A stretch of 64,000 nucleotides of DNA from Acidobacteriota bacterium (GTDB taxonomy: Bacteria > Acidobacteriota > Blastocatellia > Pyrinomonadales > Pyrinomonadaceae), in the NCBI GenBank assembly GCA_019239425.1, contig JAFAZX010000006.1, positions 1-64,000 of the forward strand, in the 5' to 3' direction. The notes below the pieces were generated by a model. The model did no database searches. It worked only from the letters and a program-made list of their open reading frames with translations, and had not been told where the DNA came from. The position numbers and the translations under genes were made by a program. This document shows, one piece after another, positions 19,305 to 27,471 of this stretch (position 1 is the stretch's first letter; each line of letters starts with the position of its first letter).

Positions 19305-20147
19305 TCAAGCCTTCTTCTTCGACGACTCCGCCTCGCGCAGCGCCTTCTGCACTTCGGGGCTGCGCGCCTCGGCGGCGTAGCCGAGCGCCGTCTTGCCCGT
19401 CTTGTCCTTGACCGCGGGGTCTGCGCCGCGTTCGAGCAGGAGGCGGACGACGCGCTCGCGCCCCTTGAGCGCGGCCGTCATCAGGGGCGTGCCGCCGCCC
19501 GCGTTGGCGACGTTCGGGTCGGCGCCGCGTTCGAGCATGCGCGCGACGAGCGCCTCCTGGTCGAAGTAGACGGCCCACGTCAGGGCCGTGCCGGTGGACT
19601 CGTCCACCTGGTTGATGTCGGCGCCCGCGTCGAGCAGGAGTTCGACGACCTCGGGCCGGCTCTTCGAGACCGCGTACATGAGCGCCGTCGAGCCGCGCGT
19701 CTCGGGGTCTGTGGTCTGCGCGCCGGGGTCGGGCTTGAATTCGAGGATCGTCCTGACCGTCTCCTCCGAGCCGTTGAGCACCGCGCGCATGAGCGGCGTG
19801 AAGCCGCGCCGGTCGCGCCCGTTCACGTCCGCCCCGCGCTCCAGCAGCGCCCGCGCCGCCTTCGCGTGGTCGTAGCGCGCGGCGAGCAGCAGCGGCGTCT
19901 CGCCCTCCTGGTTACGCACCTCCGGGCTCATGCCCGCGATGAGGAAGAGCTTGACGCCGACCTCGCGCCCCTCCTTCGCCGCGTTCAGGAAGTCCGGCTC
20001 CTTGTACGCGTACCCGCGCAGGTACAACTCGCGCCGCGCCGTGTCCGGACTGATGTCGCGGTCGGCGGTCGGGTTGCCGCAGCCGGTGAAGGCAAGCGGC
20101 AAAAGGCAGAAGGCAAAAATCAAAAATGTAAAGCGTCTGATGTTCAT
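19305..20147 (-). CDS. Ankyrin-repeat lipoprotein
   Basis: 280 residues. An export signal ends at LPLAFTGCGN, a lipobox-like cysteine, then five or six ankyrin repeats fill residues 60-265 (ETPLLLAARYDHAKAARALL, GFTPLMRAVLNGSEETVRTI, STALMYAVSKSRPEVVELLL, GTPLMTAALKGRERVVRLLL). Likely a periplasmic or membrane-anchored protein-binding module. The upstream part of the open frame is translated repeat DNA, so ATG 20147 is chosen. The signal peptide itself is encoded by TTTTGCC-like heptamers. It sits between trpE and trpG. Confidence 0.82.
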   Translation of the reverse strand: MNIRRFTFLIFAFCLLPLAFTGCGNPTADRDISPDTARRELYLRGYAYKEPDFLNAAKEGREVGVKLFLIAGMSPEVRNQEGETPLLLAARYDHAKAARALLERGADVNGRDRRGFTPLMRAVLNGSEETVRTILEFKPDPGAQTTDPETRGSTALMYAVSKSRPEVVELLLDAGADINQVDESTGTALTWAVYFDQEALVARMLERGADPNVANAGGGTPLMTAALKGRERVVRLLLERGADPAVKDKTGKTALGYAAEARSPEVQKALREAESSKKKA

Positions 20148-20157
20148 AACTGCTAAA

Positions 20158-20297
20158 GCTGGGAGCGCGGGCATCCCTGCCCGCTAGCGTGCTTTAGCAC
20201 GCTGACCGTCTCACTCTTAACCTCGACGTTGAGTTATCAAGTCTCACGGCCTTCGCGCTCTCGCGCTCATGCGGGCAGGGATGCCCGCGCTCCCAGC
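20158..20297. repeat. 140-nt GGGAGCG palindromic element (copy 1)
   Basis: Perfect 27-nt inverted arms (20158-20184, 20271-20297), an inner perfect hairpin AGCGTGCT/AGCACGCT (20186-20203), and a core also found at 47831-47969. It fills the gap between trpE and the ankyrin gene. Confidence 0.95.
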
Positions 20298-20299
20298 AA

Positions 20300-21814
20300 T
20301 CACAAGCCTCTCTCCGCCATCTCGATTGCATTAAGCACCGCGCGGGCCTTGTTGACCGTCTCTTCGTACTCGCGCTCCGGAACCGAGTCGGCGACGATGC
20401 CGGCGCCGGCCTGGACGTGCGCCGCGCCGTCGCGGACGACGACCGTGCGGATCGAGATGCACGAGTCGAGGTTGTCCGCGTAGTCCACGTAGAGCACCGC
20501 CCCGGCGTAGACGCCGCGCGGCGTCGGCTCGAGGCCCGCCAGAATCTGCATCGCGCGCACCTTGGGCGCTCCCGACACGGTGCCCGCCGGGAAGCAGGCC
20601 GCCAGCGCGTCGAAGCGGTCGCGGTCGTCGCGCAGGCGCGAGCGCAGGGACGTGACGAGGTGCATGACGTGCGAATAACGTTCGAGCGTCATCAACTCGC
20701 CCACCTCGACCGAGCCGTAGTCCGAGACGCGGCCCAGGTCGTTGCGGCCGAGGTCGACGAGCATCACGTGCTCGGCCACCTCCTTCTCATCCGCCTTCAG
20801 CTCTTCGCCGAGCAGCCAGTCCTCGGTCTCGGTCGCGCCGCGCTTGCGCGTGCCGGCGATGGGCCTGTAGTCCAGACGTTGTCCGCGGCAGCGCACGAGC
20901 ATCTCTGGCGAGGCGCCGACGACCGTCTCGCGCCCCATCCGCAGGAAGTACATGTAGGGCGAAGGGTTCGTCGCGCGCAGCGCGCGGTAGATTTGCACCG
21001 GGTCGACGTGGCAGGACTTCGAGAAGCGCTGCGACAGGACGGCCTGGTAACAGTCGCCGGCCGCGATGTGCTCCTTGATCTTGACGACCGACGACTCGAA
21101 CTCCTCGCGCGACCAGTTCGACTCGAACCGCCCGCGCTCCTCTTCGGCCACGGCCTTCTCGCCGACGAGCGAAGGCGCGGAGGCGACCTCCGACAGAAGC
21201 TTCTCGACGCGCCCGGTCTCGGCCACGGCCGCGTCGTAGAGTTCGCGCAGGCGCTCGCGGTTCTCCGCGGCCTCCTCGGTCATGACGCAGGACGTAATCT
21301 CGATCTGCTGCCGCACGCGGTCGAAGGCGAGCACGGTGCGGAAGAGCATGAAGACCGCGTCGTCCGCGCCCTCGGCCGGCCGCAGGTCTTTCGTCAGGAC
21401 GGGCTCGAACCAGCGCGCCGCGTCGTAGGCGACGTAGCCGACCGCGCCGCCCGCCATCGGCGCCAGCCCCGCGCGCCGCGCGAGCTTGCGCGCGCGGAAG
21501 TAGTCGCGCAGGAAGTCGGTCGCGAGCACGCCGCGCAGCTCCTCCACTTCGCCGCCGCGCTCGACGAAAGTCGTGTCCCCGCGCCCTCGGACTACCAGCT
21601 CGGGGTCGGCGCCGATGAAGGAGTAGCGCGCGATGCGCTCGCCGCCCTCGACCGATTCGAGCAGGAAGGCGTGCGACGCCGCGCCCGCCACGCGCAGGAA
21701 GGCGCCGACCGGCGTCTGCAAGTCGGCGAGCACGCTCCGCACCACCGGCACGACGTTGCCGCGCGCCGCCTCGCGCTCGAACTCCTCGAATGTCGCAGGC
21801 TGAAGGCTAATCAT
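20300..21814 (-). CDS. trpE: Anthranilate synthase component I
   Basis: 504 residues. Converts chorismate plus ammonia to anthranilate, the committed step. The N-terminal regulatory part includes HAFLLESVEGGERIARYSFIG, an LLES-type tryptophan feedback site. The catalytic part shows GDCYQAVLSQRFS, NPSPYMYFLRMG, RPIAGTRKRGAT, LVDLGRNDLGRV and PRGVYAGAVLYVDYADNLD. It is the first trp gene in transcription order in this window. No leader peptide or attenuator is obvious upstream, where a GGGTGCT palindrome lies. Confidence 0.96.
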   Translation of the reverse strand: MISLQPATFEEFEREAARGNVVPVVRSVLADLQTPVGAFLRVAGAASHAFLLESVEGGERIARYSFIGADPELVVRGRGDTTFVERGGEVEELRGVLATDFLRDYFRARKLARRAGLAPMAGGAVGYVAYDAARWFEPVLTKDLRPAEGADDAVFMLFRTVLAFDRVRQQIEITSCVMTEEAAENRERLRELYDAAVAETGRVEKLLSEVASAPSLVGEKAVAEEERGRFESNWSREEFESSVVKIKEHIAAGDCYQAVLSQRFSKSCHVDPVQIYRALRATNPSPYMYFLRMGRETVVGASPEMLVRCRGQRLDYRPIAGTRKRGATETEDWLLGEELKADEKEVAEHVMLVDLGRNDLGRVSDYGSVEVGELMTLERYSHVMHLVTSLRSRLRDDRDRFDALAACFPAGTVSGAPKVRAMQILAGLEPTPRGVYAGAVLYVDYADNLDSCISIRTVVVRDGAAHVQAGAGIVADSVPEREYEETVNKARAVLNAIEMAERGL

Positions 21815-21820
21815 AAAAAA

Positions 21821-21899
21821 TGGGTGCTGGGCACTGGGTGTTGGGTGCTGGTTAAACTCCGGTTCTTCCCCAGCACCTAGAACCCAACACCCAGCCCCC
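21821..21899. repeat. GGGTGCT heptamer palindrome (copy 1)
   Basis: Left array 21821-21851 and inverted right array 21868-21899, built of 7-nt units related to GGGTGCT, around a 16-nt loop. The right arm holds the last codons and TAG stop of the dienoyl-CoA reductase gene. Confidence 0.88.
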
Positions 21900-22680
21900 T
21901 ACTATTGAGCCAGTGTCCGCCGTCCACCACAACGACGACGCCGTTGATGTAGGCGGCGGCGGCGGAGCAGAGGAAGACCGCGCACTGCTCCACGTCGCGG
22001 ATGCGCCCGAAGCGGCCGAGCGGGATGTTGCGCCGCAGGCGTTCCTTGACCGGCTCGGGGACGAGGCGGCTCATCCCTTCGGTGTCCTCGATGGGGCCGG
22101 GGGCGATGGCGTTGACCCTTATCCCCTGCGCGCCCCACTCGACGGCGAGGTTGCGCGTGAGGGCGTCCACGCCCGCCTTCGCCGCGGAGACGTGGAGCTG
22201 CAAGGGCGTGCCGAGGTAGTGAAGCGTCGCGCTGATGTTGAGAATCTGGCCGCGGTTCTTCTTCAACTCTGGAAACGCCGCGCGGCAGACGTTGAAGGTG
22301 CCCTTGAGGTCTATGTCGACGACGGTGCCGAAGCCGTTGGGCGAAAGCTCCTCGGCCTTGCAGAGGAAGTTCCCGGCCGCGCCGTTGACCACGATGTCGA
22401 CGCGGCCGAAGCGTTCGACCGTCTCGGCCAGCGCGCGCTCGACCGCCGCGTAGTCGCGCACGTCCGCGGCGACGGCCAAAGCTTCGCCGCCCGCCTCGTT
22501 AATCTTCGCCGCCGCCGGCTCGAGGTGTTCGAGCTTGCGGCTGACGAGCGCGACCTGCGCGCCCGCCTCGGCGAGCGCGCGCGCGACGCCGCCCGTAATC
22601 CCCGTGCCGCCGCCCGTCACGAACGCGACCCGACCCTTGAGAATGCCTTCGGCGAAGACGTTCTGCTTCTCTTCCGTCAT
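21877..22680 (-). CDS. 2,4-dienoyl-CoA reductase-like SDR
   Basis: 267 residues, short-chain dehydrogenase fold with VTGGGTGITGGVA (NADPH loop) and VNGAAGNF. The active site lacks the standard YxxxK tyrosine; instead it reads ISATLHYLGTPLQLHVSAAKAGVDALTR, matching the 2,4-dienoyl-CoA reductase (DECR2-like) group that acts in unsaturated fatty acid beta-oxidation. AIAPGPIEDTEGMSRL also fits. Its ATG overlaps the hisA stop (ATGA). The last residues (NSRGLGVGF) and the stop come from a heptamer array. Confidence 0.82.
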   Translation of the reverse strand: MTEEKQNVFAEGILKGRVAFVTGGGTGITGGVARALAEAGAQVALVSRKLEHLEPAAAKINEAGGEALAVAADVRDYAAVERALAETVERFGRVDIVVNGAAGNFLCKAEELSPNGFGTVVDIDLKGTFNVCRAAFPELKKNRGQILNISATLHYLGTPLQLHVSAAKAGVDALTRNLAVEWGAQGIRVNAIAPGPIEDTEGMSRLVPEPVKERLRRNIPLGRFGRIRDVEQCAVFLCSAAAAYINGVVVVVDGGHWLNSRGLGVGF

Positions 22681-23399
22681 GCGGCCTTCAGAGCCTCCTT
22701 CAGAGTGAAACGCCCCTCGTAGAGCGCCTTGCCGACGATGACGCTGTCGACGCCGCACTGCGAGATGGTCTTCAACTTCGTGATGTCTTCGAGCGAAGAG
22801 ACTCCGCCCGAAGCCGTCACCCTCAAACCAGACTCGCGCGCGATGTTGCAAGTCTGTTCGAGGTTCGGCCCCGCGAGCATCCCGTCGCGCGAGACGTCGG
22901 TGTAGACGATGCGGTCGACGCCCGCGTCGGCCACGCGCCGCGCGAGCGCGACGGCCGACAGGCGGCCCCCCTTCTCCCAGCCGTGCGTCAAGACCATCCC
23001 CTCGCGCGCGTCGATGCCGACGCAGACGCGCAGGCCGAAGAGCTGCACGAACATCTCTAAGGTCTCGGGCGACTCGGCGGCGAGCGTGCCGACGACGACC
23101 TGCGCCGCGCCGTACTCGATCAACTGCTGCACGTCGGTCACGCTGCGCAGGCCGCCGCCGAACTGGACGGGAATCCCGACGGCGCGGATGATGCGCCGCA
23201 CGACCTTCCGGTTCAGGCCGTTCTTGTCGGCGAACGCGCCGTCCAGGTCGACGACGTGCAGCATCCGCGCGCCGGCCTCCTCGAACCCCTTCGCGATCTC
23301 CGTCGGCTCGCCGTCGTAGACCTTCAACTCCTCGCGCCGCCCCTGCGTCAGCCGCACGCACTTCCCGTCCCTGAGATCGATTGCCGGAATAATCAGCAT
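22677..23399 (-). CDS. hisA: ProFAR isomerase (histidine biosynthesis)
   Basis: 240 residues, TIM barrel. Isomerises ProFAR to PRFAR in histidine synthesis. Motifs are IPAIDLRDGKCVRL (catalytic aspartate), VVDLDGAFADKN, VQFGGGLRSVTDV, VYTDVSRDGMLAGPN (second aspartate) and VTASGGVSSLEDI. A dual HisA/TrpF (PriA) role is unlikely because trpF is present nearby. No other his gene is visible. Downstream overlap with the reductase gene suggests coupling. Confidence 0.95.
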   Translation of the reverse strand: MLIIPAIDLRDGKCVRLTQGRREELKVYDGEPTEIAKGFEEAGARMLHVVDLDGAFADKNGLNRKVVRRIIRAVGIPVQFGGGLRSVTDVQQLIEYGAAQVVVGTLAAESPETLEMFVQLFGLRVCVGIDAREGMVLTHGWEKGGRLSAVALARRVADAGVDRIVYTDVSRDGMLAGPNLEQTCNIARESGLRVTASGGVSSLEDITKLKTISQCGVDSVIVGKALYEGRFTLKEALKAA

Positions 23400-23400
23400 G

Positions 23401-23489
23401 AGTGATAAGTGATAAGTGATGAGTGATAAGAGGTGATAAGGGGAAGAAGCGCCTTGCCTTCCTCTTATCACTCATCACTTATCACCCTT
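23401..23489. repeat. GTGATAA heptamer palindrome
   Basis: Left array 23401-23433 of GTGATAA/GTGATGA units and inverted right array 23461-23489, around a 27-nt loop. The right arm gives the TGA stop of the lipoprotein gene (23475). Every unit carries a stop triplet (TAA or TGA). Confidence 0.9.
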
Positions 23490-23984
23490 CTTAGGTGTCG
23501 GGGTGGCCGCCGGCTTCCCCTCCTCGTCGGCGACGTTGGGGGTGATGGGGAGCGGGGCGGGGGCGCCGTTCTCGTCCTCCTGTTTGTCGCCGCCGAGCTG
23601 CTGATCCATCGCCGCGGCGCCGCCCTGCGCCTCCTCGTTGTCGGGGTCGTGGCGCAGCGCGCGCTGGTAGTCTGTGAGCGCCTCCTGGTAACGGCCGCCG
23701 CCCTGCTCGGCCTTCGCGCGCCTGACGTAGACGCGGGCCAGCTCGTCCTGCGTCTCCTCGTCGGCCGGGTTGCGCTCGGCCTGCTTCTCAAGTCGGTCGA
23801 TGTCCGCGTCGAGCTGCGCGATGTCTTCGGGCGCGGCCGGGGCCGCCTGCTGCGCGTTGGCCGTCTGGTTCGGGGCCGGGTTGGCCGACTTCTGCCCGCG
23901 GCAGCCCGCCTGGAGCGCGCAGAGGGCGACGAGCAGAGTGAGGGCCGGGACGGCCGCCCGCCTTTTGCGCGAGATAATTTGCAT
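23475..23984 (-). CDS. TPR-containing lipoprotein
   Basis: 169 residues. Signal peptide with lipobox LQAGC (cysteine about residue 28), an Ala/Pro/Gln linker, one to two TPR-like helices (EETQDELARVYVRRAKAEQG, YQEALTDYQRALRHDPDNEE), then a Pro/Thr/Lys tail. Likely anchored on the periplasmic side as a protein-interaction factor. ATG 23984 has GAAGG about 6 nt upstream, 8 bp past the PEP-synthase-like gene, so they are cotranscribed. The last codons and stop are in a GTGATAA array. Confidence 0.75.
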   Translation of the reverse strand: MQIISRKRRAAVPALTLLVALCALQAGCRGQKSANPAPNQTANAQQAAPAAPEDIAQLDADIDRLEKQAERNPADEETQDELARVYVRRAKAEQGGGRYQEALTDYQRALRHDPDNEEAQGGAAAMDQQLGGDKQEDENGAPAPLPITPNVADEEGKPAATPTPKKGDK

Positions 23985-23992
23985 ACGAACCT

Positions 23993-25948
23993 TCAACTCC
24001 CCTGGACGAACGGGCGCGACTGCACGATGTAGATCTGCCCGCGCATGTAGACCCACTCGATGTCCTGCTCGCGCCCCCCGAAGACCGTCTTGATCTGCGA
24101 GGCGGCGCGCGCCAGCTTGCGCACGACCTCGTCGGTCAGGACAGCGCGCTCGCCCGAGATGGGCACCTCCTTGACACCGCCCGCCTCGTCGAAGGTGAGC
24201 AGGCTCTCTTCTTCGGAGCGCGTCAGGACTTTGACCGAGTTGGAGCGCGCGACGTAGATGATCTGCTCGGGGATGCGCTTGCCCTCGACGACCTTGATGC
24301 CTAAGCCCCGCTTGGCGCTGATGTAGATGGCGCCGCGGTTGTCCGAGTCGAACGGGTCGGTCGTAATCATCACGCCCGCGCTGTCGGCGTTGACGCCCTC
24401 CTGCACGAGCACGCCCATGTATGCCTTCGAGTGGTCGATGTTGGCGCGCTCGCGCGCCTCGTACGCCTCGAAGTTCCAGAGCGAGGCCCAGACGGTCTTG
24501 ACGGCCTCGACGAGCTTCTCGTCGTCCTTCACGTTCGGCACGGTGTCGTAGAGCCCCGCGCCGTTGAAGTTCGGCAGGTCTTCGACGTTGGAGGAGCTGC
24601 GCACGAAGAGGCCCTTGCCCGCGTACTCGGCGTGCACCTTCTTCAGCAGCGCCTCGCGCAGCTCGTCACTCACCTTCCCCTGCTTGAAGCGCTCGCGCAT
24701 GGCCGCCAGCTTCTCGCGGCGGTAGGCCGGGTCGTGGACGAACTTCTGGTCGCCCATCATCTCGACGAGCGCGTCGTCGAGGCCGTTCTCCTGCAAGAAC
24801 TGGTCGTAGAAGTGAATTGGGATGCCGAAGCCGCTGGGCACCGTCACGCCGGGCAGGCGCGAGCGCGCCACCTCGCCGAGGTTCGCGGACTTCGAGCCGT
24901 AGGCGTCGGCCATCCGCGCGCGCTGAAGCCCGAGGTCGAGCAGGCGCTGTTCGTCGAGGTTGAAGCGCGGCGTCATCTTCTTACGGATTATGATCTGCTG
25001 TTTCTGGTACGCCCTCAATTCCTCCAGGTCTGCCTTCTTGATGGTGTACTTGTCCGTTAAGGTCTCGAACGTGACCCACCACGTGTCGTACTGCTTGAGC
25101 AGCTCGTTCGCGTTCTTGATGTAGGCGTTCGGCACGCCCCAGCCCTTCACCAAAAGGTTGATGTGCGAGAGCGGCGTCGAGGGCTTCGAGATGATGACGC
25201 CCGCGACCGGCGGCAAGGAGATGGGCACCTCGTTGAGGACGAGAATCTCGTTCGAGCCGATCTCGACGTGGTCGTCGAGCTTGTCGATGATGTGTATGCG
25301 TCCGATGCCTTTGGCGACGTTGAGCGGCTGGTACTCCTGCTCGCGCGCGATGTCGCTCTGCGTGACGCGGTCGAGGCCGGCGATGCCCGCCGAGTCCTGC
25401 TCCTGCCGGAGCGAGTTCGGCTTGTAGGCGACCGTGTCGAAGAAGGTCTTCCGGATGGTGTCGGCCGTGAGCTTAATCAGCTCGGCCGGGATGAGGTCGC
25501 CCTCCCAGAACTCGAACGTGTAGCGCTTGACGGGCTGCTGCCACGCGAGCGTGCCGAGGATGAAGCGGCGGTTGGACTTCAGGTAGTTGTTCTTGAAGAA
25601 GTCGGGGCCGCGTTCGAGCGAGAGGTACGTGCCGTTGACGAAGTCCTGGTGGAAGCGGAAGCGCTTCGAGTTGGCGTAGTAAATCTTGTCGCCGTTCTTG
25701 CGGTCGATGACGAAGATGACGTGCGGCAGGGCGTACGGCTGGTCGTTGTAGACGCGCGCCATGCGGTCGAAGTCCGCGCGCGAGTTCAGCCGTTCGAGCC
25801 AGCGCTCGGACGCGACCGCCGCCGCCGGCTTCGCCTTCTTCGGCTGCTGCGCCCTCGGCAGAATCCTGTTCCGGGCCGCCGCGGGGGCGAGCGCGGACAG
25901 CAGACAGACCAGACAGAGCAGGGACACGCGTACGGTCTTCGGCTTCAT
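23993..25948 (-). CDS. Exported PEP-synthase-like protein (His domain then ATP-grasp)
   Basis: 651 residues. An N-terminal export signal (VSLLCLVCLLSALAPAAA) is followed by an unassigned region (40-250). Next is a swivelling phosphohistidine-type domain, SKPSTPLSHINLLVKGWG near 255, and then a PPDK_N ATP-grasp domain from about 345 (AYGSKSANLGEVAR, VRSSSNVEDLPNFNGAGLY, DIEWVYMRGQIYIVQSRPF at the end). The PEP/pyruvate TIM barrel is absent, and the order is reversed relative to PpsA or rifampin phosphotransferase. Its ATG overlaps the decarboxylase stop (ATGA). The reaction is unknown; ATP supply in the periplasm would be a puzzle. Confidence 0.8.
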   Translation of the reverse strand: MKPKTVRVSLLCLVCLLSALAPAAARNRILPRAQQPKKAKPAAAVASERWLERLNSRADFDRMARVYNDQPYALPHVIFVIDRKNGDKIYYANSKRFRFHQDFVNGTYLSLERGPDFFKNNYLKSNRRFILGTLAWQQPVKRYTFEFWEGDLIPAELIKLTADTIRKTFFDTVAYKPNSLRQEQDSAGIAGLDRVTQSDIAREQEYQPLNVAKGIGRIHIIDKLDDHVEIGSNEILVLNEVPISLPPVAGVIISKPSTPLSHINLLVKGWGVPNAYIKNANELLKQYDTWWVTFETLTDKYTIKKADLEELRAYQKQQIIIRKKMTPRFNLDEQRLLDLGLQRARMADAYGSKSANLGEVARSRLPGVTVPSGFGIPIHFYDQFLQENGLDDALVEMMGDQKFVHDPAYRREKLAAMRERFKQGKVSDELREALLKKVHAEYAGKGLFVRSSSNVEDLPNFNGAGLYDTVPNVKDDEKLVEAVKTVWASLWNFEAYEARERANIDHSKAYMGVLVQEGVNADSAGVMITTDPFDSDNRGAIYISAKRGLGIKVVEGKRIPEQIIYVARSNSVKVLTRSEEESLLTFDEAGGVKEVPISGERAVLTDEVVRKLARAASQIKTVFGGREQDIEWVYMRGQIYIVQSRPFVQGS

Positions 25949-27441
25949 AACTCTCCCCCCTCCCGCATCAGCTTCGAGCCTTCCCGGCGGAGCAATTCTA
26001 CCAGATAGTCTATGTGGCGGCGTTCGGTCAGGAAGCTGTTGACGTTGATGCGCAGCGCGCGCCGGCCGTGCAGGACGGTCGTCGCCAGCCACGCGCCGCC
26101 CGAGCGCTCGACGCGCTGTTGTAGTGCGCGCTGCAACTCGTCCTGCTCCGCCGGAGTTTTCGCGCGCGCCCAGGCGGGCAGGAAGCGCGCGCAGCAGAGC
26201 GCCGTCTCGACCTCTCCGACGCGCTCGAACTCTTCCGACTCGTCGAAACGTGAAGCGAGATAGTTGACCAGCTCGACCTGCCTGTCCACCACCTCCGCGT
26301 AGCCGCGCACGCCGAGCGACTTCATGGCGGCCCAGACCTTCAGGGCCATCCCGCGCCGCGTCCCCAGTTGGCCGTAGCGGAAGAAGTCGTACTCCACGTC
26401 CGCGCCGCCGCGGTTCTCGCTCAGGTACTCGGGCGTGATGTCGAAGGCGTCGCGCAGCACGCGCCCGCCGCCGCGCACGAGCAGCGCGCCGCACTCGAAG
26501 GGGACGAACATCCACTTGTGCGGGTCGAACGCGACCGAGTCCGCGCGCTCGATGCCGCGCAGTCTCCACTTATGTTTTTCCGAGAAGGCGAGCGCGCCGC
26601 CGTAGGCCGCGTCCACGTGGAACCAGAGCTTGTACTCGCGCGCGAGGTCGGCCAGCTCGTCCAGGGGGTCTACGACGCCGGTCGAGGTCGCGCCCGCCGC
26701 GCCCGCGACGCAGACGGGCGTGTGCCCTTCGCTTAAGTCCCGCTCGACGGCCGCGCGCAGGAGGTCTGTGCGGATGTGGAAGCGCTCGTCCGTGTCTATC
26801 TTTCTCAGGTTCTCGCGGCCGAGGCCGAGGATGTCGACGCTCTTGACGAAGGAGTAGTGGCACTGCTCCGAGGCGTAGACGATCAGGTTCCCGTTCGAGC
26901 CGTCAGCGCGCAGGCCGCGGTCGCGCGCCCCTTCCAGGGCGCGGTCGCGCGCGCACTTGAGGCCAACGAGGTTCGCTTCCGACCCGCCGCTCGTCAAAGT
27001 GCCGAAAGACTCGGGGCCGTAGCCTATCAACTGGCAGAGCCAGCGCAGGACGCGCGCCTCAATAACACTTATCGAAGGCGAGTTCCGCCACGCCGCGCCG
27101 TTCTGGTTGAGGGCCGAGGCGACGACGTCGGCCCAGACCGCGACCGGCAGGGGCGTCGGGTTGAAGAGGCCGAAGTAGCGCGGGCTCGGGATGTTCATCG
27201 CGTGCGGGATGAGGTCGCGCTCGACATGCTTGAAAATCTCCTCCGCGCTGCTTCCTTCGATGGGGAGCGGCTCGTCGAAGAGTTCGATGAGCTGCTCGGG
27301 CGTGGCCTCGGAGCAGACGGGCGCGTCGTCGAGCGAGCGCGCGTAGTCTGTGATGAGCCGGAGGGCGGCGCGGCCGAGGCGCTCGTGCTCTTCGGCGAGC
27401 GCGCGCGTGTCGGGGACGGGGCTGTTATTTGCTTCTGACAT
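25945..27441 (-). CDS. PLP-dependent aromatic-amino-acid decarboxylase-like protein
   Basis: 498 residues, group II PLP decarboxylase fold. Motifs: PRYFGLFNPTPLP, GTLTSGGSEANLVGLKCARD (PLP phosphate site), WFHVDAAYGGALAFS (aspartate for the pyridine nitrogen) and SVAFDPHKWMFVPFECG with the Schiff-base lysine near residue 302. It probably decarboxylates tyrosine, tryptophan, DOPA or a similar acid; the exact substrate cannot be read. First gene of an operon with the exported PEP-synthase-like protein (4-bp overlap) and the TPR lipoprotein. It diverges from rsmG with a 30-bp gap. Confidence 0.86.
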   Translation of the reverse strand: MSEANNSPVPDTRALAEEHERLGRAALRLITDYARSLDDAPVCSEATPEQLIELFDEPLPIEGSSAEEIFKHVERDLIPHAMNIPSPRYFGLFNPTPLPVAVWADVVASALNQNGAAWRNSPSISVIEARVLRWLCQLIGYGPESFGTLTSGGSEANLVGLKCARDRALEGARDRGLRADGSNGNLIVYASEQCHYSFVKSVDILGLGRENLRKIDTDERFHIRTDLLRAAVERDLSEGHTPVCVAGAAGATSTGVVDPLDELADLAREYKLWFHVDAAYGGALAFSEKHKWRLRGIERADSVAFDPHKWMFVPFECGALLVRGGGRVLRDAFDITPEYLSENRGGADVEYDFFRYGQLGTRRGMALKVWAAMKSLGVRGYAEVVDRQVELVNYLASRFDESEEFERVGEVETALCCARFLPAWARAKTPAEQDELQRALQQRVERSGGAWLATTVLHGRRALRINVNSFLTERRHIDYLVELLRREGSKLMREGGEL

Positions 27442-27471
27442 CCGCTAAGCTTCGGACAGGGATTCGGGGAG

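Noticed and set aside
20300..21899. Trp attenuator or T-box before trpE
   Set aside because: Only a GGGTGCT palindrome is present upstream; no Trp-rich leader peptide or T-box motif was found.
22677..23399. HisA as bifunctional PriA
   Set aside because: A complete trpF is present at 15972-16589, so dual function is not needed.
21877..23478. Single 533-residue fusion over hisA and the reductase
   Set aside because: The upstream half is hisA in another frame; the reductase starts at ATG 22680, overlapping the hisA stop.
23401..23489. Heptamer arrays as CRISPR
   Set aside because: Units are 7-8 nt, adjacent without spacers, and arranged as inverted pairs. No cas gene is present.
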